A DNA stretch of 64,000 bases from Candidatus Parvarchaeota archaeon (GCA_015522785.1 WALP01000002.1:35633-99632), one strand, 5' to 3'. Shown: positions 16,189 through 25,603, numbered from the stretch's first letter. Numbers and translations: made by a program. Notes: generated by a model from the letters alone, not told the origin.

Positions 16189-16392
16189 ATGGGAAGAATT
16201 AGAACCACGTTTATAAAAAGGAAATCAGGAGAATTGTTCGAAGAACACTCGGATAAACTTTCTTCTGATTTTGAGAAAAATAAGAAAATTTTAGATAGTG
16301 TAGTAGACATTCCATCAAAACAGTTGAGAAACAAAATTGCTGGGGCTATCGTTCATTTAGTAAAACAAAGCAAGGAAACGGAGGTGCGTTAG
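16189..16392 (+). CDS. rps17e: Ribosomal protein S17e
   Basis: 67 residues, the archaeal length. '[18 protein letters not shown]', '[10 protein letters not shown]' and '[14 protein letters not shown]' are diagnostic of S17e of the small subunit. A TATA-like GATTTAAAAAG near 16154 precedes the ATG by ~30 bases. It is followed one base later by the Alba gene. Confidence 0.95.
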   Translation: MGRIRTTFIKRKSGELFEEHSDKLSSDFEKNKKILDSVVDIPSKQLRNKIAGAIVHLVKQSKETEVR

Positions 16393-16393
16393 A

Positions 16394-16672
16394 ATGGCTG
16401 AAGAAAGTAGCAGTGTTGTTTTTGTTGGTAAAAAACCCTTTATGAACTATGTAACTGGAGTTGTGATGCAATTTAACTCCGGTGTAAAAGAAGTAACAAT
16501 TAAAGCACGAGGAAAGTATATAAGCAGAGCAGTAGACATAGCAGAAGTTGTAAGGAACAGGTTCGTCCAAGACGTGAACTTGAAAGACATAAGGATAAAT
16601 TCAGAAGAGTTCACAGGCGAAGACGGAAAAAAAGTAAGAATCTCTACGATTGAAATCGTTCTAGGGAAATAG
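16394..16672 (+). CDS. albA: Alba, DNA/RNA-binding chromatin protein
   Basis: 92 residues. '[19 protein letters not shown]' and '[20 protein letters not shown]' are the core of Alba, including the Lys in the N-terminal loop that contacts nucleic acid and is acetylated in some species. Alba dimers coat DNA and also bind RNA. Directly after S17e with an AACGGAGGTG ribosome site inside the S17e end, so one operon. Confidence 0.95.
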   Translation: MAEESSSVVFVGKKPFMNYVTGVVMQFNSGVKEVTIKARGKYISRAVDIAEVVRNRFVQDVNLKDIRINSEEFTGEDGKKVRISTIEIVLGK

Positions 16673-16707
16673 TAAGATTTTTCTCTTTTCTTTTATTTTA
16701 AGTCATC

Positions 16708-17532
16708 ATGGATTTAATTGACAAAATAGCAACTGATGTCAAAAAGAAGAAGGAGCTTTCAGCAATTAGCTGTGAATTTATCAAAAAAACAATTAAATCA
16801 CACCTCTCGTCAGACTCAAAATTAAAAAAATTCTTCGAAAATCATGAATCTAAAACATTAAATCGCTCTTCAAGATATAAAGAATTTATCAAAAGGATAA
16901 GGGCTGAGCTGCGGAAAGTTTATGGAGTGTATGCAAAAGAAAATTTTGAGAAACGTGAAGAACTTTTAAACAAAGGAGATTATGATTCTATCCTGAAAAG
17001 TCACTTATCTACGAAAGAAAGAATAAATATCTACCCTAAATTATACAAAGAGATATGGAAAATCACTGGCAAGCCAAAGTCAATCTTGGATTTGGCATGC
17101 GGCATGAACCCATTCTCTTTCAAGTATATGGGACTCAAAAAAATTAAATACTTAGCAGTTGATATCTCAAAGGAAGACGCTAAACTAATTAACAAATTTT
17201 TCAAAAAAGAGGGTATAGATGGGCAAGCAAAAATAATGGATTTACTGGAAATAAAAAAGAGGGATTTATTTGAAAATTTCCCGAATTTTGACGTCGTGTT
17301 TCTATTCAAGTTTCTCGATACTTCCATTATAAAAAGCAAGAAAGTTGGGGAACAATTGATAAAAAATGTTCCGTCCAAACGGGTTGTTGTAAGTTTTTCG
17401 AAAAAAACGATAGGACAAAAAGAGATGAAAAAGGCGAACAGAGAATGGGTTTTAAAAATGTGCGAAAGACTTGGCTATGAAGTAAAAACTTTAAATTTTC
17501 AAAATGAGATATTTTACGTGATTAAAAAATGA
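16708..17532 (+). CDS. 16S rRNA methyltransferase-like protein (Arm/FmrO family)
   Basis: 274 residues. Three hallmarks of the aminoglycoside-resistance m7G1405 methyltransferases (RmtB, ArmA, FmrO): 'STKERINIYPKLY', the SAM motif 'ILDLACGMNPFSF' (~128-140) and 'KRVVVSFSKKTIGQ' late in the protein. In actinomycetes and pathogens these modify the 16S decoding site. The helical N-terminal ~100 residues match the family's extra domain. Here it sits between Alba and TatD, overlapping TatD by 4 bases, so it looks like a housekeeping gene rather than a recent resistance cassette. Its target base is not proven. Confidence 0.85.
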   Translation: MDLIDKIATDVKKKKELSAISCEFIKKTIKSHLSSDSKLKKFFENHESKTLNRSSRYKEFIKRIRAELRKVYGVYAKENFEKREELLNKGDYDSILKSHLSTKERINIYPKLYKEIWKITGKPKSILDLACGMNPFSFKYMGLKKIKYLAVDISKEDAKLINKFFKKEGIDGQAKIMDLLEIKKRDLFENFPNFDVVFLFKFLDTSIIKSKKVGEQLIKNVPSKRVVVSFSKKTIGQKEMKKANREWVLKMCERLGYEVKTLNFQNEIFYVIKK

Positions 17533-18293
17533 AAATCAAGTATATAGATGTGCATTCCCACATGAGCGAAAAAATATTTGACAAGGATAGAGATAAAATT
17601 CTAAAAGAATGCGAGAAAATGGGCATCTTTGTCATAAATTGTGGTGGAACAAAGGAATCAAACAAGGATTCGTTAAAATTACTCAAATATAAAAATGTGA
17701 ATATCAACCTTGGGGTATACCCAATTCAAACCACGGAAATGAGCGACAAGGAATTCTTTGACGAGCTTAAATTCATCGAAAACAACAAGGACAAAATTGT
17801 TGGAATTGGCGAAGTTGGACTTGATTTTTATTGGATACAGGATGATGTGAAAAGACAGCTTGAAATCGAAAGGTTCAAAGAAATAATATGGCTCGCTAAT
17901 AAGTTAAGGCTCCCACTAAATGTTCACACAAGAGCCGCGGAAGCTGAAACAATAGCAATCTTATCCAAAATGGTGCATACCCCAACAATATTACACTCAT
18001 TTGGCGGTAAAACAAAACTCGGGAAACTTGCCGCCGCGGAAGGATTTTACATTTCAATACCTCCAAACATTATCATAAACAAAGCCCGCCAAAAACTTGC
18101 TAAAGAAATTCCAATAGAATATTTATTAACTGAAACAGACGCACCATATATGGGTCCTACAAGAGATAGAAATGACCCACGAAATATTCCTCTCGTAATT
18201 GAAAAAATCGCGGAAATAAAGAAAATGGACGTTGAAGAAGTGAGAAAACAAATCCTAAAAAACGCCGGAGATATTTTTAATTTAAAAATTTAA
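17529..18293 (+). CDS. tatD: TatD-family metal-dependent hydrolase/DNase
   Basis: 254 residues, full length. Metal ligands of the amidohydrolase-type TIM barrel are all visible: 'DVHSHM', 'GEVGLDFYW', 'LNVHTR', 'ILHSFGG' and 'LTETDAPYM'. TatD enzymes are 3'-5' exonucleases on DNA or RNA and some remove D-amino acids from tRNA. Starts 4 bases inside the methyltransferase gene. Confidence 0.93.
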   Translation: MKIKYIDVHSHMSEKIFDKDRDKILKECEKMGIFVINCGGTKESNKDSLKLLKYKNVNINLGVYPIQTTEMSDKEFFDELKFIENNKDKIVGIGEVGLDFYWIQDDVKRQLEIERFKEIIWLANKLRLPLNVHTRAAEAETIAILSKMVHTPTILHSFGGKTKLGKLAAAEGFYISIPPNIIINKARQKLAKEIPIEYLLTETDAPYMGPTRDRNDPRNIPLVIEKIAEIKKMDVEEVRKQILKNAGDIFNLKI

Positions 18294-18403
18294 TCAATTT
18301 CTCAACAAGTACCCTTGGACTTTCTAATTACCTATTTACCCATTAGTGTGGCCAAAATGTAGACAAAGTAAATTAAATAAAGGATTCGCAAATATAAGTG
18401 GGT

Positions 18404-19675
18404 ATGTTCAAACTATTTTCAAACTTATTCAAAAAAGAGAAAAAAGTCGAAAAAAAAGAAATAACCCTCGATAGTATAAACAAATTAATCGACGAATTAG
18501 AGAACAAATCCTTCAATGAATATTCTAAAGAATCAACCAAACTAACCAATCAACTAAAGGATACACTCTCTGATTTAAAAGAAACCGCTCAAGAATTAAA
18601 AAAAGAAAAAATTGAATCTGAAATGGATATAAACATAAAAAGAAAAGTGCTAAGCGCAAGGGATTACACATCTGACAAACTTGATTATTTATTTAGGCAC
18701 ACAGAGATTGGTACAGTAAACAATTGGAATGAATTCGCGGCTCTCAAAGAAAAAGCACAAAAATTGCTTAGTGAATTGAAAGATGTTATCTTAAAAAAAG
18801 GAGAATTAATCAAAATAGGATTCAAAAAAGAAAGGGGCTGGCTTGAAAATGCCGCAATTTCCTTGTCTAATATCATACAAAAATTAGATTTAATATTCAA
18901 TGAAAATGCTGATAAAATAAATTCCATAAATGAACTAAAAGAGTCCAGCGAGAAAATAAAAGAACTCATGGCCCAAATTAAGAAATCAAAGGAAAAATTA
19001 TTAGAAAAAGAAAAGGAACTTAAAGATTTAAAGGAAAATCAAGTCAAAATCAAAGAAAAAATTAAAAGAATAGAGGCTACTGAATCTTTCAAGAGAAAAA
19101 ACGAATTAAAAAAAGAAATTAAAAAGATGAATGATGAAGAGAACAACATAAATCTAACATTACAGGGAAAACTAAATTTTATTATAAAAGCTCTAAAGAA
19201 GTATTTGCATTTTTATGGTGGTTTCATTGAGAAAGAAAAATTGAATTATATAAAAAGATTGATAGAATACCCAATTGACACATTAAAAGATGAAAACAGG
19301 CTTGGTGAATTTCTTCCAGATATTAAAAAATTGTTAGAAGAAGACAAAATAAAATTTGATGAAAAAACAAAACTAAGAATCATTAATAACTTAACAAATA
19401 TCCCTAAAGAATTATCCAGTTGGGAAGAAGTGATTAGCAATTTGGAAGATGAAAAAGAGAAATTAATTCATGATTATGAAAATATCAACTTAAATGAATA
19501 TGAAAATTTGATTGAAACACTTAAGGTTTCAAATCATTGGATTAAAAAATTGGAAAATGAAATCCCAGAAATTAATAATAGATTAGAACAAAAAGAAGAG
19601 GAGCTTGAGGATTTAAAATACAATATAACCCACTTGATAAAAGAACATTTTAACATAGATGTAAAAATTGAATAA
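18404..19675 (+). CDS. Long coiled-coil protein
   Basis: 423 residues from the ATG at 18404 (a GTG two codons earlier is also possible). Very rich in Lys and Glu; heptad-like coiled coils cover residues ~10-80, 175-240 and 345-410, separated by a helical domain. No Walker motif, so it is not an SMC ATPase. No signal peptide. The N-terminal 'MFKLFSNLFKKEKK' could be an amphipathic membrane-binding helix. Function not recognised; a structural or scaffold role is likely. Confidence 0.75.
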   Translation: MFKLFSNLFKKEKKVEKKEITLDSINKLIDELENKSFNEYSKESTKLTNQLKDTLSDLKETAQELKKEKIESEMDINIKRKVLSARDYTSDKLDYLFRHTEIGTVNNWNEFAALKEKAQKLLSELKDVILKKGELIKIGFKKERGWLENAAISLSNIIQKLDLIFNENADKINSINELKESSEKIKELMAQIKKSKEKLLEKEKELKDLKENQVKIKEKIKRIEATESFKRKNELKKEIKKMNDEENNINLTLQGKLNFIIKALKKYLHFYGGFIEKEKLNYIKRLIEYPIDTLKDENRLGEFLPDIKKLLEEDKIKFDEKTKLRIINNLTNIPKELSSWEEVISNLEDEKEKLIHDYENINLNEYENLIETLKVSNHWIKKLENEIPEINNRLEQKEEELEDLKYNITHLIKEHFNIDVKIE

Positions 19676-19686
19676 AAAAATAAAAA

Positions 19687-20571
19687 TTAGTTTATCAAGT
19701 CATGTGGGTGTTCATGTGGTGGTAAGCTGACATTTTGGTTCGTTTGATTCATATATCCTTGACTCACATTATTTGATACATTTTGTGCTTCATGCATTGT
19801 TTGATTCATTGTTTGATTCATTGTTTGATTCATTGTTTGGTTAATGTGTTGCTGTAGCTTTTCTCTCATATTTTCTCTTACCCCACTCATTTCTTCTCTG
19901 ATAGATTGAATTTTGTCCATTTGTGCAACCACTTTGTCATGTCCCTTACGTGAAACTTCAATAGCATGCTGTATTGCAGGCTTAGCTTGCTCCGGAACTT
20001 TTTGCAAAACCTCTTCAAGCACAAATATATGTTTGCTTGTCGCGTTTGCCACCTTTTCTGTCAAATTAGCCCACTTTCCACATCTAACTTCCGCATATGT
20101 GTTGCACACATTTGACAAATTAGCACATTTTTCTTCTGACAACCCAATCGAACTACATCTATCCGCAATATTTGTTTGATTACATTTTTGCATCTGAAGC
20201 GAAACGCAAGATGTGTATTTATTCCTCACATTCTGCGCGGTTTGATTAATCTCATTCGCATACTCATTCAAAAGCTTTGACGCATAATCCGTCTTGTTCT
20301 TTTCAGCCATCAACTTGGCTTCTGCCAACCTCATTTCTGCATAATGCAACCTCAAATTGTCTTTGGATGCATCATCAAATGTAATCCAAAGTCTCAGGTT
20401 TTCCATAAATCTCTCCAAACCATACATGGGTGTATCAGGAGCATACGTTACTGTTGGCAATGAAACATTCTGAGATGGCACTGGCAATATTGTTGGCTGT
20501 GGCTCTGTTGCTGCGAATGACACACTCACTATCAAAACTGCCAACACACCTAGTAATATTAATCTCTTCAT
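19687..20571 (-). CDS. Secreted DUF5667-like protein with N-glycosylation repeat
   Basis: 294 residues. Signal peptide 1-21, then 'YAPDTPMYGLERFMENLRLW' and 'LRLHYAEMRLAEAK', the DUF5667 pattern of archaeal and bacterial exported helical proteins. Eight central Cys (~140-175) suggest disulfides. The tail carries four NQTM repeats (each an N-x-T sequon) and a His-rich end ('PPHEHPHD'). No C-terminal anchor is visible, so it is probably released or attached to the surface. Function unknown. Confidence 0.8.
   Translation of the reverse strand: MKRLILLGVLAVLIVSVSFAATEPQPTILPVPSQNVSLPTVTYAPDTPMYGLERFMENLRLWITFDDASKDNLRLHYAEMRLAEAKLMAEKNKTDYASKLLNEYANEINQTAQNVRNKYTSCVSLQMQKCNQTNIADRCSSIGLSEEKCANLSNVCNTYAEVRCGKWANLTEKVANATSKHIFVLEEVLQKVPEQAKPAIQHAIEVSRKGHDKVVAQMDKIQSIREEMSGVRENMREKLQQHINQTMNQTMNQTMNQTMHEAQNVSNNVSQGYMNQTNQNVSLPPHEHPHDLIN
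19795..19842 (-). repeat. 12-base tandem repeat, four copies
   Basis: Unit CATTGTTTGATT on the plus strand at 19795, 19807, 19819 and (one change) 19831. In the gene it encodes the NQTM repeats. In-frame unit length makes copy number free to vary without breaking the gene. Confidence 0.9.
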
Positions 20572-20631
20572 TATATCACCTCTGAATAACTAACTAAAAA
20601 CTTAAATATAAACCATTCGTTTAGTTTATAT

Positions 20632-21495
20632 ATGAAATTAATTAAAGTTATAGCAAGAAGTGCAAAAGAGAAGAAACTTGTTCTTGATATACTCAAAAAA
20701 AAGAAAATTGTTTCCTATGACTTTGTTTCAACCGGCAAAAAAATGTACAAATTTGAGATTATATCCACTGACCAAGAAACAGGACCTCTTCTTGGAGAGC
20801 TTGAAGATTCTGGTTTTGGAAAATCTTTCGAAAACGCAATTACAATTGTCGATGTCAAGGCATCCGTGCCGTCTCGAAGAAAAAAGGAACTGGCACCTAC
20901 AATTTCAGATGAGGAAATAGAGGCGGACATAAAAAAAGGTTCTTCGCTAAATTGGGTGTATGTATCTTTTATCTCTCTATCAGCAATTATAATCGCGCTT
21001 GGTTTGATTGGAAACAACATTATTGTTGTGATTGGAGGAATGCTTATAGCACCAATATTATACCCTATAATAGGAAGCAGTTATTATATGCTTAACAGCA
21101 ATTTCAGAAAAGTCTCTAAAACTATTTCATCAGAAATTTGGGGCATTTTATTAGCTATATTTTGGGGAATGATAATTGCCGAAGTAGTGAATGTAATGAA
21201 ATTAAACCCTCTTTTAGTTGGAAGGAGTATAATTTCATTCTTTGACGTAGGTATAGCTATATTCTCCGGAGCGGCAGGTGCATTGAGTGTGGCAACAAGA
21301 AACCTTGGAGAGTTCAGCGGAGTCGCAATTGCCGTCGCATTAATCCCACCCGCCGTAACGATAGGGATTGGAATTGGAATCTCAAACCCAGTGCTTTTAT
21401 CAGGCGCGATAGGATTAACATTAATCAACTTAATAGGTGTGCATTTATCCTCTATTCTAACATTTACAATTTTAGGGTATGGTTCAAAAGCTTAG
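20632..21495 (+). CDS. DUF389 membrane protein
   Basis: 287 residues. The first ~90 form a soluble ferredoxin-like domain; then six or so membrane helices from ~105. 'GMLIAPILYPIIG', 'SGAAGALSVATRN' and 'GVAIAVALIPPAV' are the DUF389 (TIGR00341) signatures. The family's transport or signalling role is not established. TATA-like TTAAATATAAA lies ~25 bases before the ATG. Convergent with the small gene at 21492 (4-base overlap of ends). Confidence 0.9.
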   Translation: MKLIKVIARSAKEKKLVLDILKKKKIVSYDFVSTGKKMYKFEIISTDQETGPLLGELEDSGFGKSFENAITIVDVKASVPSRRKKELAPTISDEEIEADIKKGSSLNWVYVSFISLSAIIIALGLIGNNIIVVIGGMLIAPILYPIIGSSYYMLNSNFRKVSKTISSEIWGILLAIFWGMIIAEVVNVMKLNPLLVGRSIISFFDVGIAIFSGAAGALSVATRNLGEFSGVAIAVALIPPAVTIGIGIGISNPVLLSGAIGLTLINLIGVHLSSILTFTILGYGSKA

Positions 21496-21752
21496 TTATT
21501 GTTTTTTAGGTAATAACCCCTAATTTCTTTCTGCTTCATCAAATTCCATGCAAATCTCTTTGCAGCAGACATAGTTTTGAACTCTTTTGAGAAAAGGCGC
21601 CTTTTATAATTTGCCAATTTTCTAAATGGCTCTACAACAAAATGTTTCGGCTTCCTGTATTTCCATATGTTTATTACATAATTCTTCTTTGAATATGAAA
21701 GCACGTTGTCTTTCTCTGCAGTTTTTTTCCATCCTTTTGGTAGTCTTCCCAC
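21492..21752 (-). CDS. Small basic hypothetical protein
   Basis: 86 residues, strongly basic, with many Lys/Arg/Tyr/Trp ('PKGWKKTAEKDN', 'NIWKYRKPKH'). Beta-strand rich first half and one helix near the end ('AAKRFAWNLMKQKE'); it might bind nucleic acid. No family recognised. Confidence 0.6.
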   Translation of the reverse strand: MGRLPKGWKKTAEKDNVLSYSKKNYVINIWKYRKPKHFVVEPFRKLANYKRRLFSKEFKTMSAAKRFAWNLMKQKEIRGYYLKNNN

Positions 21753-21785
21753 GCCTATTTTTAATAATTTTATTCTATTTATATT

Positions 21786-22055
21786 TTAAGTATTCACTAT
21801 TTGATTGTAATATGCATTTGCCCTTAGAAAAAGTTTTGACGCATCATTAAGTGTTTTCATATCCAGCCTATTTTGATTATATATATTTAAAATCGCCAAA
21901 AGATACTTTGAACTAGTTAATACCAAAGGAGAATATCTCAACTTAATATAATCATCCAGCCACTTCTTTGCTAATGGATAAAAATTAGTAGAATTATCAT
22001 TAAATGAGCCCAGCAAATTTTTAGAATCTTCCAAAAGTAAACTCAATTCCCCCAT
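21786..22055 (-). CDS. Small helical hypothetical protein
   Basis: 89 residues, predicted all-helical, resembling half of a helical hairpin or HEPN-like bundle, though the HEPN R-x4-6-H motif is not visible. No family recognised. Same strand as the 86-residue gene, 33 bases apart; own start with weak ribosome site. Confidence 0.5.
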   Translation of the reverse strand: MGELSLLLEDSKNLLGSFNDNSTNFYPLAKKWLDDYIKLRYSPLVLTSSKYLLAILNIYNQNRLDMKTLNDASKLFLRANAYYNQIVNT

Positions 22056-22114
22056 AAAGTATTATAATCATATATTATATATAAGAATTACCTTAGTGTA
22101 ATAAACAGCAATAA

Positions 22115-22423
22115 TTACTCTATAATCTCAATTTCGACGTTGACGTCCCTTGGCATAGGAATTCTCATTATGAGCCTAAGTGCTCTCTCGTCGACATCCA
22201 AATCCATAATTCTCTTGTGAATCCTCATTTCCCAAGTTTCATAAAGCTCCCTTCCTCTCCCATCTGGAGATGTCCTGGTTGGAACCTTCAATCTCTTTGT
22301 TGGGAAAGGTATAGGTCCATGGTACTTTACCTTGGTTTTCTCCGCAATATCCTTTATCTGACTAAGGATATTGTTTAATTGCTGCGGATTCATCGAGCTT
22401 AATCTTATTCTTGCTGTTGGCAT
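22115..22423 (-). CDS. rps10: Ribosomal protein S10
   Basis: 102 residues, standard archaeal length. 'ARIRLSSMNPQQLNNI', 'GPIPFPTKRLKVPTRTSPDG' and 'WEMRIHKRIMDL' are diagnostic for S10 of the 30S head. Its usual partner EF-1A lies 2 kb away on the same strand, separated by four other genes; in many archaea the two are adjacent. Confidence 0.97.
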   Translation of the reverse strand: MPTARIRLSSMNPQQLNNILSQIKDIAEKTKVKYHGPIPFPTKRLKVPTRTSPDGRGRELYETWEMRIHKRIMDLDVDERALRLIMRIPMPRDVNVEIEIIE

Positions 22424-22445
22424 ACAATTTTCACATCAAAAGGGG

Positions 22446-22453
22446 TTTATAAA
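22446..22453 (-). promoter_or_regulatory. TATA box of rps10
   Basis: TTTATAAA read on the minus strand, 23-30 bases before the ATG at 22423, so the message is probably leaderless. No ribosome site is visible in the gap, in agreement. Confidence 0.6.
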
Positions 22454-22479
22454 TGTTGCTACACTAAAAAAAGAAAAAA

Positions 22480-22875
22480 TCAACAATTATACTCTGTTTC
22501 AATCTTTATTCCGCTTTTAGAGTACTCATCAAAGAATCTGTCAAGCTCATCAGGAGTTACACCATCTGCTAACTTAACGGATTTGACCAAGAAAGGCGTG
22601 CCGTCCCCCTCCCTAAAGCCTTTTGTTCCAAATTCAACAAGATGACTTTCTCGCAACCCGTACCAACTTGGGTTTTCAAAAATATCAAGTGTTATATAAA
22701 ATTCATTTTCTTTAAGCCCTGCTTTGATTGGTATGTTAACAACCAAATCCCCCTCCGGGTGTTCTTTGAAGTAATCAATCAAATGGCGCAAAGATTCTTT
22801 GTCATCCAGAAAACCCCTTGTGATTATATTTCTATATTTATCCATATTCTTCAAAATATTATTTATATCATCCAT
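22480..22875 (-). CDS. Hypothetical protein
   Basis: 131 residues. Soluble, acidic, alpha/beta; phrases such as 'PEGDLVVNIPIKAGLKENE' and 'DGTPFLVKSVKLADGV' suggest a small sandwich. No family recognised. A GGTGATAT ribosome site lies before the ATG. It shares the strand with the two next upstream genes but with gaps of 60 bases. Confidence 0.65.
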   Translation of the reverse strand: MDDINNILKNMDKYRNIITRGFLDDKESLRHLIDYFKEHPEGDLVVNIPIKAGLKENEFYITLDIFENPSWYGLRESHLVEFGTKGFREGDGTPFLVKSVKLADGVTPDELDRFFDEYSKSGIKIETEYNC

Positions 22876-22936
22876 AATATCACCTAAAAACTAAAAGAAA
22901 TGATTATTAATATAATTTTTCTAAAAAAAGAAAAAA

Positions 22937-23269
22937 TCAAAGATGTATATGTGTGGACTTAATTGATGGATAAATCATTTCTTTATATGCGCTTTTTAAC
23001 AAAGAAATTTCTTCTTTGTCGCCTACTAATGTTATTAATTCATCCTCACTTCTTTCAATCACGGGTTTAGATTCAATCTCATAAAACCCGGGATTCTCCA
23101 AAAATTCCAACGCTTCCTCCAAGTTTATTCTGTCTAGCCTTGTAACACTTAATAATTCACCAATGTATGCTTTTTTATAAATAGTCAGATAGCCAAGCAC
23201 TTTAGATAAATTATTCGGTGACAAAGGAGCTACAGTTTCATACTTTTTTTCATCAACATTTACAGACAT
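22937..23269 (-). CDS. Hypothetical protein, winged-helix-like
   Basis: 110 residues from the ATG at 23269, preceded by GGGGTGATTGCT; a GTG three codons earlier overlaps that site and is less likely. Residues ~15-60 look like a small helical wing domain ('LSKVLGYLTIYKKAYIGELL', 'LEEALEFLENPGFYEI'). The helix followed by 'ENPGFYEI' is similar in form to a segment of the PPAT N-terminal extension next door ('AAIELLNNPEKYGI'). Confidence 0.55.
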   Translation of the reverse strand: MSVNVDEKKYETVAPLSPNNLSKVLGYLTIYKKAYIGELLSVTRLDRINLEEALEFLENPGFYEIESKPVIERSEDELITLVGDKEEISLLKSAYKEMIYPSIKSTHIHL

Positions 23270-23343
23270 AGCAATCACCCCAATTATGTAACATACTTGT
23301 GATTAATATATCTTTTTAATCAAAAGAGAATAACATCTAAAAA

Positions 23344-24102
23344 TCACTCTTTGATTATTCTACCAGATGCATCTATCTCACCGCGCCTTATCCTAGTGGA
23401 AGATATTCTGCCGCCATCTTCAGCAGTAACATACTCAACAAACTCTACTTTAAGCTTGGGCAGTCCGTTTGATTCCCTAATTTTATTTATTTTCTGTACG
23501 GTCTCGACGGTATCTTCAGTAGCAATTATTGCTTCAAGGCTTCTCGAAGTAGATGCTATATCATACGGGCTGTCAATAACACTAATGAAGAAATTACCAT
23601 CAAATTTAGACAAATATTTCTTCAAATTTTGCTTTCTTTCAAAAAGAGGGCGGATATTAGGTGATTTTTTCTTAGCGAGATTGTCAGATAAAATTCCGAT
23701 GTAAACTGTCTCTGCCACATTCATTGCATAACTAATGATATACTTATGCCCATTGTGAAGCAAATCAAAAGTGCCGCCATACCCAATTGAGTCATACTTC
23801 CTAAATATACCTTTGTATACGTGAATATAATTGTCAAAAATTTCTTCTATCGAATCTGATTTTGAGATACCATACTTTTCCGGATTGTTTAACAACTCTA
23901 TTGCCGCATAGATTCCCCGTTCATCCGATGTAGTTGCAGCTAATTCGTTTAGTGAACAAGACTCCTGAGACACGCATTTAACAACTTTGTAGAGAACATG
24001 CCTCGCACTTAATATGTTAATAATCTTCCTAATTGACTCCTCATTATAAGGCATTTTAGATTCATAATCTTTTATTGATTTAAGCGCATTATCAACATTC
24101 AC
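23344..24102 (-). CDS. coaD: Phosphopantetheine adenylyltransferase (archaeal PPAT) with N-terminal extension
   Basis: 252 residues. The C-terminal ~145 residues are the nucleotidyltransferase: 'GGTFDLLHNGHKYI' (109-122, the T/HxGH site) and 'GGRISSTRIRRGEID' near the end (ISSTxIR motif). PPAT joins 4'-phosphopantetheine and ATP to give dephospho-CoA. The first ~105 residues are an extra helical, possibly winged-helix domain; stand-alone archaeal PPAT is ~150 residues, so this may be a fusion. TATA-less upstream gap of 235 bases holds a repeat. Confidence 0.88.
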   Translation of the reverse strand: MNVDNALKSIKDYESKMPYNEESIRKIINILSARHVLYKVVKCVSQESCSLNELAATTSDERGIYAAIELLNNPEKYGISKSDSIEEIFDNYIHVYKGIFRKYDSIGYGGTFDLLHNGHKYIISYAMNVAETVYIGILSDNLAKKKSPNIRPLFERKQNLKKYLSKFDGNFFISVIDSPYDIASTSRSLEAIIATEDTVETVQKINKIRESNGLPKLKVEFVEYVTAEDGGRISSTRIRRGEIDASGRIIKE

Positions 24103-24220
24103 AATATCCCCTAACGAGTATAATTGTCAAGTGATTAAAAATTTTTCTAAAGTATATAATATACTCAGGAATATCATTGAAGATGATTAAAATGATAATA
24201 AAACAAAGAAACAAAAAAAA

Positions 24221-24288
24221 TTTCTTTCTTTAGCGCAGGTTTCTTAACACCCTTCTTTAGAAAAGAAGCGCGTCCGGAAGAAAAGAAA
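24221..24288 (+). repeat. Intergenic Y-R-R element, class GCGCGTCCGG spacer
   Basis: Core at 24250-24288: CCCTTCTTT, purine copy AGAAAAGAAG, spacer CGCGTCCG, second copy GAAGAAAAGAAA. Preceded by ACACCC. The left part (24221-24247), read on the minus strand, holds CCTGCGCTAA followed by AGAAAGAAA, the spacer and second purine tract of the other class. Located between the PPAT and EF-1A genes. The same spacer recurs at 46.9 kb. Confidence 0.75.
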
Positions 24289-24337
24289 TGAAGTATAATT
24301 AAAATAAAACACAAAGAAAAAAGAAAGAAAAGTGCAA

Positions 24338-25603
24338 TTAGCGCTTCACAATGTCAATTGCGAAGCCTGCACCGACTGTTTCACCCATGTCTCTTACCGC
24401 GAAGCTTGAAAGTTTTGGAATCTCGCTTCTCTTTTCAATTACCAATGGCTTCTGCGGTTCAAGAACAACAACTGCTGCGTCACCAGTCTTAAGCATATCT
24501 GGGTTTTCCTGTGCTACCTGTCCTGTTCTTGGGTCAAGCTTCTGCTTCAACTCCTTGAACTTGACTGGCACTTGTGTTGTATGTGCGTGCAATACAGGTG
24601 TGTAACCCTTGCTTATTGCTGTTGGGTGGTGCAAAATAACTATTTGCGCCGTGAACTCCTTTGCAACTGTCGGTGGTTTCTCAACCGGACCAAGCACATC
24701 CCCTCTTTTTATCTGTTCCTTCGTGACACCACGTACGTTGAAACCAATGTTGTCACCTGGCTTTGCTTCCTGCATCTGCTCATGGTGCATTTCAATTGAC
24801 TTTACTTCTCCTGAAACATCTGCTGGTTCGAATATTACTTTCTGCCCGACTTTCATTACACCTGTCTCGACTCTGCCTACAGGTACTGTACCAATACCTG
24901 TGATTGAATAGACATCCTGAATTGGAAGTCTAAGTGGCAAGTCGACTGGCTTTTCTGGCTCTTTAAGCGAATTAAGAGCTTCCAATATTGTTGGTCCTGT
25001 CCACCATGACATCTTGTCGCTCTTCTTCGTTACATTGTCACCTTCAAGAGCACTTATCGGGATAAATGTAATTTCGCCTGTTTTAAAGCCGGCGGTCTTC
25101 AAGAATTTCTCAAGTTCTCCCTTCACCTTATTAAATGCATCTTCTTTGTAATCAACAGTGTCCATCTTGTTTATCGCAATTATAAACTGCTTTATACCAA
25201 GAACTTTTGCAAGAAATGCGTGTTCCTTTGTCTGTGGCTGGATTCCCTCCTTTGCTGCCACAACAAGAATTGCTGCATCTGCCTGTGCCGCACCGGTAAT
25301 CATGTTTTTAATAAAGTCCCTGTGCCCTGGCGCGTCAATTATAGTAAAGTAATATTTATCTGTCTCAAACTTCATGTGGGACAAATCTATTGTGACACCC
25401 CTTGTTCTTTCTTCACGAGTCGCGTCAAGTACATATGCGAACTCGAATGTTGATTTACCCAAAGCTGCTGCTTCTTTCTTTAATCTATCAATATCCTGTT
25501 GTGTGATAGTACCTGTTTCGAAGAGCAACCTACCAACCAAGGTTGATTTACCATGGTCTACGTGGCCGATTACGACCAAATTTATGTGTGGTTTTGCTGC
25601 CAT
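24338..25603 (-). CDS. tuf: Translation elongation factor EF-1 alpha
   Basis: 421 residues. G motifs: 'GHVDHGKS' (13-20), 'DAPGHRDF', 'NKMD'; effector '[16 protein letters not shown]'. It delivers aminoacyl-tRNA to the ribosome. A strong AGGAGGTTATGTAAA site precedes the ATG. Divergent from rps12 with 166 bases between. Confidence 0.98.
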   Translation of the reverse strand: MAAKPHINLVVIGHVDHGKSTLVGRLLFETGTITQQDIDRLKKEAAALGKSTFEFAYVLDATREERTRGVTIDLSHMKFETDKYYFTIIDAPGHRDFIKNMITGAAQADAAILVVAAKEGIQPQTKEHAFLAKVLGIKQFIIAINKMDTVDYKEDAFNKVKGELEKFLKTAGFKTGEITFIPISALEGDNVTKKSDKMSWWTGPTILEALNSLKEPEKPVDLPLRLPIQDVYSITGIGTVPVGRVETGVMKVGQKVIFEPADVSGEVKSIEMHHEQMQEAKPGDNIGFNVRGVTKEQIKRGDVLGPVEKPPTVAKEFTAQIVILHHPTAISKGYTPVLHAHTTQVPVKFKELKQKLDPRTGQVAQENPDMLKTGDAAVVVLEPQKPLVIEKRSEIPKLSSFAVRDMGETVGAGFAIDIVKR

